Positions 57,316 to 64,000 of a DNA stretch of 64,000 nt are shown here, piece by piece. Numbering within the stretch: the stretch's first letter is position 1; each line of letters opens with the position of its first letter. Where the stretch lies: contig NZ_KB902289.1 of the NCBI RefSeq assembly GCF_000379485.1, positions 1-64,000 on the forward strand, written 5' to 3'. Position numbers and translations under genes: made by a program. This DNA is from Wenxinia marina DSM 24838 (lineage in GTDB: Bacteria; Pseudomonadota; Alphaproteobacteria; Rhodobacterales; Rhodobacteraceae). Under the pieces are notes generated by a model. It searched no databases, was not told the origin of the DNA, and worked only from the letters and a program-made list of their open reading frames with translations.

Positions 57316-58839
57316 TCAGCCGGTCGGTCGCTGGAACCGGATCGGCGGGGGGGCGCCCTCGAGACGTCCCCGGATCCAGGTCTCGAGCTCGTCCATCGGC
57401 ATCGGGCGGGCGATGCCGTAGCCCTGGAGGTGACCGCAGCCGAGCTCGGCGAGCATCTTCTGCTCGCCCGCGGTCTCCACCCCCTCGGCCAGGGTGTCGA
57501 GGCCGAGGCGGTCGGCCATGGTGAGGATCGCCTGGACCATCTTCTGCTGCTCGGGGTCGGCGTCGATGCCGGTGACGAAGCTGCGGTCGATCTTGATCCG
57601 TTCGATCGCGAAGCGCCGGATCGAGGTGATCGCGGCATGGCCGGTGCCGAAATCGTCGAGGTCGAGCCGGCAGCCGAGGCGGGCCAGTCCGGCAAGGTTG
57701 CGGATCACCACGTCCTCGGATCCGTTCGCGACGACGGTCTCGAGAACTTCCACGACCAGCCGGTCCGGCGCCAGCTCGAACCGATCGAGCTCCCACCCGA
57801 TGCGGTCGATGAGGCGGGGATCGGACAGTTCGTCCCCCGAGAAGTTCACCGCGACGCGCGGCACGGCGTAGCCGAGCCCGTCCCAGCGGCGCAGCGCGGC
57901 GAGGGCATCGCGCACCATGAGCGCCCCCAGCGAATCCATGCGGCCGGCGATCTGCAGCGCCGGCAGGAACTCCGCCGGGGAGACGAGGCCGCGGTCGGGG
58001 TGCTGCCACCGCGCCAGCGCCTCGACCCCCGTCAGCCGGCCGGTGCCGGCCTCGACCTGGGGCTGGAAGTAGGCGACGAATTCGCCCCGCTCCAGCGCGT
58101 CGGCGACCTGGTCGGCGAGGGCGTTCACCGAATCGGCCCGTTCCTTCAGGGCGGCGGAGTAGCTGCGGATCGCGCTGGGGCCGTTGCGGTGGGCGTCGAG
58201 CGCGGCGAGCGACGCGGCCTGCAGCATCGCGTCCGGATCGGCGCGGGGCAGGCGCACGGCCATCGCGAAGCCGATCGAGGCGCTCAGACGGATGCGCGCT
58301 CCCCCCACCTCGAACGGGTCGGACAGCTGCCGCTGCAGGCGGCCGGCAAGCTGCATCACCGCCGCGAGGTCGAGGCGGTCGCTCCCGCGAACCACCAGGC
58401 CGAAGGATTGGGCCGTGAGAGGCTGGATCACGTCGCCGGCGCGCAGCACCTCCGACAGGCGGCCGAGCACCCGCTCGCCCAGGTCGGACAGCACGCGGTG
58501 ATCGAACCGCTCGGCCAGCGTGCGGTAGCGGTCGATCTCGATCACCATGGCGACGGGTGCGATGGGGGCGGGAGACGCCAGGGCGCCGCCCAGGGCGCGC
58601 AGGAGGGCGGCGCGGCCGGTCAGCGGCGGTCGGGCGATGGCGGACCGGGCGGAGCCGGAGCCGAAGCCCAGCAGAACGACAGCGGCGCTGAGGAGGGCGA
58701 CGGCCGCGCCGACGGCGCCGCCGGCGAGGAGGCCGAGAAGGCCGAGCGCGGGTAGCGCGAGCGCCCGCCGCCCGCCGATCCGTCCCAGAAGGGAGCGCCA
58801 GAGGGCGGCGGCGCCGGCGTGGCCATGCTGGTGCGACAT
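57316..58839 (-). CDS. Membrane-anchored GGDEF-EAL protein, probable c-di-GMP phosphodiesterase
   Basis: 507 residues. Two N-terminal helices (~25-60), then a degenerate GGDEF domain (~100-235) whose active-site motif is replaced by TAQSFGLVV, and a C-terminal EAL domain with EALARWQHP, VAVNFSGDEL, LDDFGTGHAAI, KIDRSFV and AEGVET, so the catalytic residues for c-di-GMP hydrolysis are present. It could lower c-di-GMP and so oppose the curli/glycan matrix genes of this window (inference from proximity). Confidence 0.88.
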   Translation of the reverse strand: MSHQHGHAGAAALWRSLLGRIGGRRALALPALGLLGLLAGGAVGAAVALLSAAVVLLGFGSGSARSAIARPPLTGRAALLRALGGALASPAPIAPVAMVIEIDRYRTLAERFDHRVLSDLGERVLGRLSEVLRAGDVIQPLTAQSFGLVVRGSDRLDLAAVMQLAGRLQRQLSDPFEVGGARIRLSASIGFAMAVRLPRADPDAMLQAASLAALDAHRNGPSAIRSYSAALKERADSVNALADQVADALERGEFVAYFQPQVEAGTGRLTGVEALARWQHPDRGLVSPAEFLPALQIAGRMDSLGALMVRDALAALRRWDGLGYAVPRVAVNFSGDELSDPRLIDRIGWELDRFELAPDRLVVEVLETVVANGSEDVVIRNLAGLARLGCRLDLDDFGTGHAAITSIRRFAIERIKIDRSFVTGIDADPEQQKMVQAILTMADRLGLDTLAEGVETAGEQKMLAELGCGHLQGYGIARPMPMDELETWIRGRLEGAPPPIRFQRPTG

Positions 58840-58895
58840 CCGTCCCTTCCGGTCTTGCGTCCGCACCACCCTAGAGGGCGCGGGTGACCGGGTCG

Positions 58896-59735
58896 TTAAC
58901 GGGCGGGACCTTCGGGGCGCAGTCCCTGGAAGTCGAAGAGCGCGGGGTCGAGGAGGTGCGACGGCCGCGCCTGGCCGAGCGCCGAGAACATCTTCTGCCG
59001 CCGGCCGGGGCTGCGCCGCTCCCACTCGTCCAGCATCGCCTTGACCTGCTGGCGCTGCAGCCCGTCCTGCGACCCGCACAGGTCGCAGGGGATGATCGGG
59101 TAGTCCATCGCGCGGGCGAACCGCTCGCAATCCGCCTCGGCCACGTGGGCGAGGGGCCGCAGCACCATCAGGTCGCCCTCGTCGTTGAGCAGCTTGGGCG
59201 GCATCGTCGCCAGCTTGCCGCCGTGGAAGAGGTTGAGGAAGAACGTCTCGAGGATGTCGTCGCGGTGGTGACCGAGGACCACGGCGCTGCACCCTTCCTC
59301 GCGCGCGATGCGGTAGAGGTTGCCGCGGCGCAGGCGCGAGCAGAGGGCGCACATCGTCCGGCCGGCAGGCACCTTGTCGATCACGATGGAATAGGTGTCC
59401 GCGTACTCGATCCGGTGCGGCACGCCCATCCGCTGCAGGAACTCCGGCAGCACGGTCGCGGGAAAGCCGGGCTGTCCCTGGTCGAGGTTGCAGGCCAGCA
59501 GGTCGACGGGCAGCAGCCCGCGCCATTGCAGCTCCACCAGCGCCGCCAGCAGCGTGTAGCTGTCCTTGCCGCCCGACAGGCAGACCAGCCAGCGGTCGCC
59601 GCGCGTGACCATGCCGTAGGCGTCCAGCGCCTCGCGCACGTTCGCGACGATGCGCTTGCGCAGCTTGCGGAACTCCGTCGTCTTCGGAGCGCCGTTCAGC
59701 AGCGGGTGGATGTCGTCGTCGGCCTCGTCGAGCAT
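58896..59735 (-). CDS. ttcA: tRNA 2-thiocytidine synthetase
   Basis: 279 residues. PP-loop SGGKDS (54-59), and two CxxC pairs ([10 protein letters not shown] and [10 protein letters not shown]) that hold the Fe-S cluster used to thiolate C32 of t[22 protein letters not shown] is the family signature. Monocistronic; ends 57 nt before the EAL start codon on the same strand. Confidence 0.95.
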   Translation of the reverse strand: MLDEADDDIHPLLNGAPKTTEFRKLRKRIVANVREALDAYGMVTRGDRWLVCLSGGKDSYTLLAALVELQWRGLLPVDLLACNLDQGQPGFPATVLPEFLQRMGVPHRIEYADTYSIVIDKVPAGRTMCALCSRLRRGNLYRIAREEGCSAVVLGHHRDDILETFFLNLFHGGKLATMPPKLLNDEGDLMVLRPLAHVAEADCERFARAMDYPIIPCDLCGSQDGLQRQQVKAMLDEWERRSPGRRQKMFSALGQARPSHLLDPALFDFQGLRPEGPAR

Positions 59736-59869
59736 GGGCGGCAGATACCGCGCGGGCCCCCGCCGGGCAAGCACGCAGCGCGGAACATCACCGCGCGCGG
59801 GCCGTTCGGTTGTCAGGAGCCGCGGGCGGGAGGCCGGCGGCGACATTCCTGACCCCCCGGAGGATTCCG

Positions 59870-60370
59870 ATGCGACTGATCCCGACACTCGCCGCCGCGC
59901 TGGCGCTGCCGACCCTGGCTGCCGCGCAGGATGCCACCGCCAGCCTCGTCGGCGCCGACGGCGCGCCGATGGGCGAGGTGATGATGACCGACACGCCGAA
60001 CGGCCTGCTGTTCGAGGTGCGACTGACCGGCGTGCCCGAGGGCGGCCACGGCTTCCACGTCCACCAGGTCGGCACATGCGAGCCCGATTTCGAGGCCGCG
60101 GGCGACCACTACGCGCCCGACGGCAACGAGCACGGCCTGATGAACGAGGCCGGCGCCCACGCCGGCGACCTGCCCAACGTCTTTGCCACCGCCGAGGGCG
60201 TGGTCGAGGCGGACATCGTCAGCGAGCGGCTGAGCGTGTCCGGCGACACGGGCGCGCCGCTGATGGACGAGGACGGCTCGGCCATCATGGTGCACGCCAA
60301 CCCCGACAGCTACATGGCCGAGGCCGGCGCCGGCGACCGGATCGCCTGCGGCGTCGTCGAGGCGATGTGA
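59870..60370 (+). CDS. sodC: Cu/Zn superoxide dismutase, periplasmic
   Basis: 166 residues from ATG 59870. Signal peptide 1-19 (TLAAAQ). Copper ligands in [15 protein letters not shown], zinc region [14 protein letters not shown] with HAGDLPN, and the disulfide Cys in GTCEP and IACGVV are visible. The final active-site Arg region is replaced by GDRIACG, normal for the family. Removes superoxide in the periplasm. Confidence 0.93.
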   Translation: MRLIPTLAAALALPTLAAAQDATASLVGADGAPMGEVMMTDTPNGLLFEVRLTGVPEGGHGFHVHQVGTCEPDFEAAGDHYAPDGNEHGLMNEAGAHAGDLPNVFATAEGVVEADIVSERLSVSGDTGAPLMDEDGSAIMVHANPDSYMAEAGAGDRIACGVVEAM

Positions 60371-60378
60371 GACAGGGT

Positions 60379-60402
60379 GCGGGGCCGGTCCGCCGGCCCC
60401 GC
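60379..60402. terminator. Terminator between sodC and the SH3-domain gene
   Basis: 10-bp perfect GC arms (60379-60388, 60393-60402), loop TCCG, followed by TTT on the plus strand, 8 nt after the sodC stop and 17 nt before the convergent SH3 gene. Confidence 0.7.
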
Positions 60403-60418
60403 TTTACCAGGTCCCGCT

Positions 60419-60895
60419 CTACCAGGCCGGGGTGAGGTAGCGCGCGCTCGCCCAGCCCGAGGTTCCCTCCGGCAGGGACACCCGGAACCACGATCCCCGC
60501 TCTTCCAGGAAGAACAGGCGCTGACCCCAGTTCAGCCGCCGGACGATGCCGTAGTTCGTCCCCGGGCCGGAGCGCAGGTTGAGGTATCCGTCGTTCGTCC
60601 GCACGACCATCAGGTCGTAGGCGCGCTGCGGCCGGTACTCCCAGCCCATGTAGCCCGAATGCGCCCACCCCGTTCGGCCGTCCGACAGCCGTACCTGATC
60701 CCACTCGCCCGAGCTGCCGAGGCGGTCCACGATCTGGCCGCCGGTCAGCCGCTCGATGATGCCGTAGGTCGTCCCGGGACCCGCGCGCAGGTTCAGGAAA
60801 CCGTCGTTCGTGTCGAGGACGTAGAGCGTGTCGGCCGCGGCCGGGGCGGCGAGAAGCATGGCGGCGAGCAGGGCGAGGGCGTGGCGGCGGTGCAT
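60419..60895 (-). CDS. Periplasmic protein with two bacterial SH3 domains
   Basis: 158 residues. Signal peptide 1-21. Two SH3b repeats follow (~25-85 and ~97-155), each with LNLRAGPGT/LNLRSGPGT, YGI and a GW aromatic near the end. Such domains bind peptidoglycan or proteins; no catalytic domain is present. Same strand as the yidD gene but 70 nt downstream. Confidence 0.88.
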   Translation of the reverse strand: MHRRHALALLAAMLLAAPAAADTLYVLDTNDGFLNLRAGPGTTYGIIERLTGGQIVDRLGSSGEWDQVRLSDGRTGWAHSGYMGWEYRPQRAYDLMVVRTNDGYLNLRSGPGTNYGIVRRLNWGQRLFFLEERGSWFRVSLPEGTSGWASARYLTPAW

Positions 60896-60965
60896 CGGAC
60901 GTCTCCCGGTCTGTCGACGGGCAGTCTGGCCGGGAAGGCATCGAAAGTCACCCCGGGCACTGACC

Positions 60966-61184
60966 CTACGGCACCGGATCGTAGCCCGAACCGCCCCACG
61001 GGTGGCACCGCCCGATCCGCCGCGCCGCCAGCCAGCCGCCCTTCAGCGCGCCGTGCCTCTCCAACGCCTCAAGTGCGTAGACCGAGCAGGTCGGCTGGTA
61101 GCGGCACGAATGCCCGACCCAGGGGGACAGGAGCAGGCGGTAGGCGCGGACGGGCAGGGCGAGGAGGCGGGCGCCCGGGCTCAT
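60966..61184 (-). CDS. yidD: Membrane protein insertion efficiency factor
   Basis: 72 residues, usual length. [20 protein letters not shown] with later [13 protein letters not shown] is the YidD signature. Helps YidC-dependent membrane insertion. ATG overlaps the rnpA stop as ATGA. yidC, normally next, is not here. Confidence 0.95.
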   Translation of the reverse strand: MSPGARLLALPVRAYRLLLSPWVGHSCRYQPTCSVYALEALERHGALKGGWLAARRIGRCHPWGGSGYDPVP

Positions 61185-61579
61185 CCGTGGACCCGCGCGA
61201 GCGCGCGGCGGAGGTCGTCCTGCAGGGCGACGAAGTCCCGCCCCGCCGTCTCGTCCCGCCGGCCGATCAGGACGTAGTCCCAGCCCGGCCGGCCCTCGTC
61301 CGGCAGGATCGCCCGGGCGATCTCGCGCAGGCGGCGTTTGGCGCGGTTGCGGGCGACGGCGTTGCCGACCTTCTTGGAACAGGTGAAGCCGACGCGGATC
61401 GCCGGATCCCCGTCGCCGCGGTCGCGGCCCTGCAGGCCGAGGGCGGGCACGCCCGCGCGGCGGGCGGCGGCGGCCTTCAGGAACTCGGACCGTTTCGACA
61501 GGACCGTCAGCCGCGGCCCGGGGTCCGGACGAACGGAAACCGCCGGCGCCCCCGTCTCCGGGGACGCCGGCGGCGTCAT
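61181..61579 (-). CDS. rnpA: Ribonuclease P protein component
   Basis: 132 residues from ATG 61579. Contains [20 protein letters not shown] at the N-terminal site and the RNA-binding [14 protein letters not shown] motif. Binds RNase P RNA to mature tRNA 5' ends. The ~25-residue N-terminal tail is an extension over minimal RnpA. 20 nt after rpmH. Confidence 0.95.
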   Translation of the reverse strand: MTPPASPETGAPAVSVRPDPGPRLTVLSKRSEFLKAAAARRAGVPALGLQGRDRGDGDPAIRVGFTCSKKVGNAVARNRAKRRLREIARAILPDEGRPGWDYVLIGRRDETAGRDFVALQDDLRRALARVHG

Positions 61580-61599
61580 CTCGTCCACAGCGGGTCGGC

Positions 61600-61737
61600 T
61601 CAGGCCGACAGACGCTTGCGGCCGCGGGCGCGGCGGGCGTTGAGGACCTTGCGGCCGCCCTTCGTCGCCATGCGGGCGCGGAAGCCGTGACGGGCCTTGC
61701 GGACCCGGTTGGACGGCTGGAAGGTGCGCTTGCTCAT
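61600..61737 (-). CDS. rpmH: Ribosomal protein L34
   Basis: 45 residues: [20 protein letters not shown], then [20 protein letters not shown] and KRLSA. Strongly basic, identical in pattern to other alphaproteobacterial L34 proteins, one residue longer at the N-terminus. First gene of rpmH-rnpA-yidD. Confidence 0.98.
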   Translation of the reverse strand: MSKRTFQPSNRVRKARHGFRARMATKGGRKVLNARRARGRKRLSA

Positions 61738-61799
61738 CGCGGGTGCTCCACATCTGGTCGCGGGGCGCGGCCCCGTGAAACGGAAATCTCGAAGCCCGC

Positions 61800-61828
61800 T
61801 CCCTAAGGGGGGTCCGGGGGGCTGTCAA
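61800..61828 (-). promoter_or_regulatory. Sigma-70 promoter of rpmH-rnpA-yidD
   Basis: On the minus strand TTGACA (61828-61823), a 17-nt spacer and TAGGGA (61805-61800), ~63 nt before the rpmH ATG. Perfect -35 and optimal spacing, as expected for a strongly expressed ribosomal gene. Confidence 0.65.
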
Positions 61829-61972
61829 CAGCCCGGAGGGCCGGAGGCGCCGGGAATCGCGCCCGTCCGGTAACGCGGGGCCACGGAACGGCGTAGAGAG
61901 GTCAAGGCGGCGTGAGAAGGCTGGCCGCGCCGCCCCCCGCGCGCCATGTCGGGCGCAATGGAAGGACGCACG

Positions 61973-62707
61973 ATGACGGATCGACCGGACGCCGACGACC
62001 GCTCGCCCTGGCTGCGGCGGCTGCCGCTGATCGCGATCGCCGTCGTCGCCGTCGCCGGGTTCGTGCTGTTCCGCGACAGCCTCTCGTTCGAGACGCTGCG
62101 CGACAACCGCGAGGCGCTGCTCGCCTTCCGCGATTCGCACTACCTCGCCACCGTGGCCGCCTTCATCGCGGCCTACGTGGCCATCGTCGCCTTCTCGCTG
62201 CCCGGCGCGACCGTGGCGACGCTGACCGGCGGCTTTCTCTTCGGCACCTTTCCCGGAGTGCTCTACAACGTGGCCGGCGCCACGATCGGCGCCATCGCCA
62301 TCTTCCTCGCCGCCCGCTGGGGCCTGGGCGAGCGGCTGGCGCGGCGGATGGAGGCGGGCGAGGGGCTGGTGAAGCGGATCAAGCAGGGCATCGACGAGAA
62401 CCTGTGGTCGATGCTGTTCCTGATCCGACTCGTCCCCGCGGTGCCGTTCTTCGTCGCCAACCTGGTCCCCGCCCTCGTCGGCGTGCCGCTGGTCCCCTTC
62501 GTGGTGACCACCGCCCTCGGCATCGTGCCCGGCGCCCTCGTCTTCACCTCGGTCGGGGCCGGCCTCGGCGCGGTCTTCGCGCAAGGCGGCACGCCCGACC
62601 TCGGCATCATCTTCGAGCCGCGGATCCTGCTGCCGATCCTCGGCCTCTGCGCGCTCGCCGCGCTGCCCCTCCTGCTCAAGGCCGTGCGCGGCCGGAAAGG
62701 CGTCTGA
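61973..62707 (+). CDS. TVP38/TMEM64-family (VTT/DedA-like) membrane protein
   Basis: 244 residues from ATG 61973 (GGAAGGA 6 nt upstream; ATGs at 61946 and 61958 lack one). Five to six helices; the VTT core reads VAFSLPGATVATLTGGFLFG, then FLIRLVPAVPFFVANLVPAL and a C-terminal LGIVPGALVFTSVGAGLG. Possibly lipid scrambling or transport. Its stop is separated by 1 nt from the next gene, a pairing seen with flavoprotein reductases in other bacteria. Confidence 0.87.
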   Translation: MTDRPDADDRSPWLRRLPLIAIAVVAVAGFVLFRDSLSFETLRDNREALLAFRDSHYLATVAAFIAAYVAIVAFSLPGATVATLTGGFLFGTFPGVLYNVAGATIGAIAIFLAARWGLGERLARRMEAGEGLVKRIKQGIDENLWSMLFLIRLVPAVPFFVANLVPALVGVPLVPFVVTTALGIVPGALVFTSVGAGLGAVFAQGGTPDLGIIFEPRILLPILGLCALAALPLLLKAVRGRKGV

Positions 62708-62708
62708 C

Positions 62709-64000
62709 ATGGACCGGATCGAGACCGACATCTGCGTGATCGGCGCCGGCTCCGGCGGGCTGACCGTCGCGGCGGGGGCGGTGCAGATGGGCGCGCGCGT
62801 GGTGCTGATCGAGGCCGGCGAGATGGGCGGCGACTGCCTGAACTACGGCTGCATCCCGTCCAAGGCGCTGATCGCCGCGGCCGAGCAGGCGCACCGGATG
62901 CGCCATGGCCGGTTCGGCGTGACCGCCGGCGAGGTGCAGGTCGATTTCCCCGCGGCCAAGGACCACGTCCGCGCCGTCATCGAGGCGATCCAGCCGATGG
63001 ACAGCCAGTCCCGCTTCGAGGGGCTCGGCTGCACCGTCATCCGCGCCCGCGCCCGCTTCGTCTCCGAAACCGAGGTCGAGGCGGGCGGGCACCGGATCAA
63101 GGCCCGCCGCTTCGTCCTCGCCACCGGCTCGTCGCCGCTGGTGCCGGACATCCCGGGGCTCGACGGGGTCGAGGTGCTGACCAACGAGACGATCTTCGAC
63201 CTGCGCGAGCGGCCCGAGCACCTGCTGGTCGTCGGCGGCGGCCCGATCGGGATGGAGATGGCGCAGGCCCACCGCCGCCTCGGCTGCCGGGTGACGGTGA
63301 TCGAGGGCAGCAAGGGACTGCCCAAGGATGATCCCGAGGCGGCGGCCATCGTGCTGGACGCGCTCCGCGCTGAGGGCGTGGAGCTGGTCGAGCGCGCGAA
63401 GGTCGAGCGGGTGTCGGGTGGGCCGGGGCAGGGGGTCACCGTCCACACCGGCGCGGGCGACTTCACCGGCTCGCACCTGCTGATGGCGGTGGGGCGGCGG
63501 GTGAACCTCGACACTGGGCTGGACGCCGGGGGGGTGACGCACTCGCCGAAGGGAATCGAGGTGGACAGGGGCCTGCGCTCGGTCTCGAACCGCCGCGTCT
63601 ACGCCGTCGGCGACGCGGCCGGCGGAATGCAGTTCACCCATGTCGCGGGCTATCACGGCGGACTCGTCGTGCGCGCCGCGGCGCTGGGCCTGCCGGTGAA
63701 GGCCGAGACGCGGCACATCCCGTGGGTCTCCTATACCGACCCCGAACTGGCGCAGGTCGGCCTGACCGAGGCGCAGGCGCGCGAGGCGCACGGGGGCCGG
63801 CTGAAGGTGCTCCGGGCGAATTTCGATGAGAGCGACCGCGCGGTGGCGAGCGGCCGGCAGGAGGGCTTCGTCAAGGTCATGGCCGTGAACGGCCGCCCGG
63901 TCGGCGCCACCATCGTCGGCGCCCACGCGGGCGAGCTGATCGCGCCCTGGTGCATGGCCATCGCCAACAAGCTGAAGCTGACCGCCTTCACCTCGACCGT
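62709..64000 (+). CDS. Flavoprotein disulfide reductase (Lpd/MerA-like), cut by window end
   Basis: 430 residues visible, open to the last base. FAD motif GAGSGGL (12-18), redox-active Cys43-x4-Cys48 in GGDCLNYGCIPSKAL, the NAD(P) motif VVGGGPIGMEMAQAHRRLG and second FAD motif VYAVGDAAGG are intact. The C-terminal dimerisation domain begins (WVSYTDPELAQVGLTEAQAR), but the His-Glu active-site end lies outside. Group of dihydrolipoamide dehydrogenase and MerA-like proteins; no N-terminal heavy-metal domain, so not a typical MerA. Confidence 0.9.
   Translation, partial: MDRIETDICVIGAGSGGLTVAAGAVQMGARVVLIEAGEMGGDCLNYGCIPSKALIAAAEQAHRMRHGRFGVTAGEVQVDFPAAKDHVRAVIEAIQPMDSQSRFEGLGCTVIRARARFVSETEVEAGGHRIKARRFVLATGSSPLVPDIPGLDGVEVLTNETIFDLRERPEHLLVVGGGPIGMEMAQAHRRLGCRVTVIEGSKGLPKDDPEAAAIVLDALRAEGVELVERAKVERVSGGPGQGVTVHTGAGDFTGSHLLMAVGRRVNLDTGLDAGGVTHSPKGIEVDRGLRSVSNRRVYAVGDAAGGMQFTHVAGYHGGLVVRAAALGLPVKAETRHIPWVSYTDPELAQVGLTEAQAREAHGGRLKVLRANFDESDRAVASGRQEGFVKVMAVNGRPVGATIVGAHAGELIAPWCMAIANKLKLTAFTST

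Noticed and set aside
61738-61972. Chromosome origin near rpmH
   Set aside because: No dnaA gene and no cluster of DnaA boxes in this spacer.
62709-64000. Calling the terminal flavoprotein merA
   Set aside because: No N-terminal metal-binding domain, and the C-terminal Cys pair region of MerA is outside the window; only the superfamily is supported.

Overview
This window looks like a chromosomal segment of a high-G+C (roughly 70% by eye) alphaproteobacterium, most likely Rhodobacterales. The reasons are the gene content and order (glyS followed by a PPDK-type gene; folB-folP-glmM; carA facing a YqeY-family gene; CsgH-type curli), the many ABC and TRAP uptake systems, and the dense packing with ATGA/GTGA stop-start overlaps. 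No rRNA, tRNA, CRISPR array or prophage was recognised. The genus cannot be named from the sequence alone.

Layout. 1-1416 is an insertion-sequence graveyard: an IS30-type transposase 3' end, a frameshifted IS110-type remnant and an IS256-type 5' stub. 1452-3468 (minus) is a compact cassette of cold-shock protein, membrane fatty-acid desaturase and a winged-helix protein. 4132-7398 (minus) is a TAXI-type TRAP transporter, divergent from a complete branched-chain-amino-acid-type ABC operon (7776-12454). 12587-17506 (minus) is a MarR/GbsR-type regulator with an RND adaptor and pump. 17815-23356 is a sugar ABC operon headed by a sugar isomerase/epimerase and a possible 19-codon leader ORF. 23485-28109 (minus) is an iron-siderophore ABC operon ending in an FhuF-like [2Fe-2S] protein. 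28447-30634 is a polar amino-acid ABC operon.

31062 onward is mostly housekeeping: DUF1206 membrane protein, glyS, a PPDK-type enzyme, SleB-like hydrolase, folB-folP-glmM, an AhpD-like protein, ilvC divergent from two Lrp/AsnC regulators and a class V aminotransferase, a UbiH-type hydroxylase, a HAD phosphatase divergent from a GntR regulator, a cellulose-synthase-like glycosyltransferase, carA, YqeY, DUF2244, glyA and nadK. 55081-56339 is a small curli locus (two curlin-repeat proteins around a CsgH-like chaperone). The end carries an MBL hydrolase, an EAL protein, ttcA, sodC, an SH3 protein, yidD-rnpA-rpmH, a TVP38-type membrane protein and a flavoprotein disulfide reductase that runs off the window.

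The most interesting signals are: nested coaxial palindromes in front of the RND regulator; a leader ORF translationally coupled to the sugar operon, plus a 15-bp palindromic operator candidate; loss of the Walker B aspartate in the second ATPase domain of the sugar transporter; the curlin genes with a strict 11-residue period but no csgEFG nearby; an AT-rich patch inside glyS; and the cold-shock/desaturase/winged-helix cassette.
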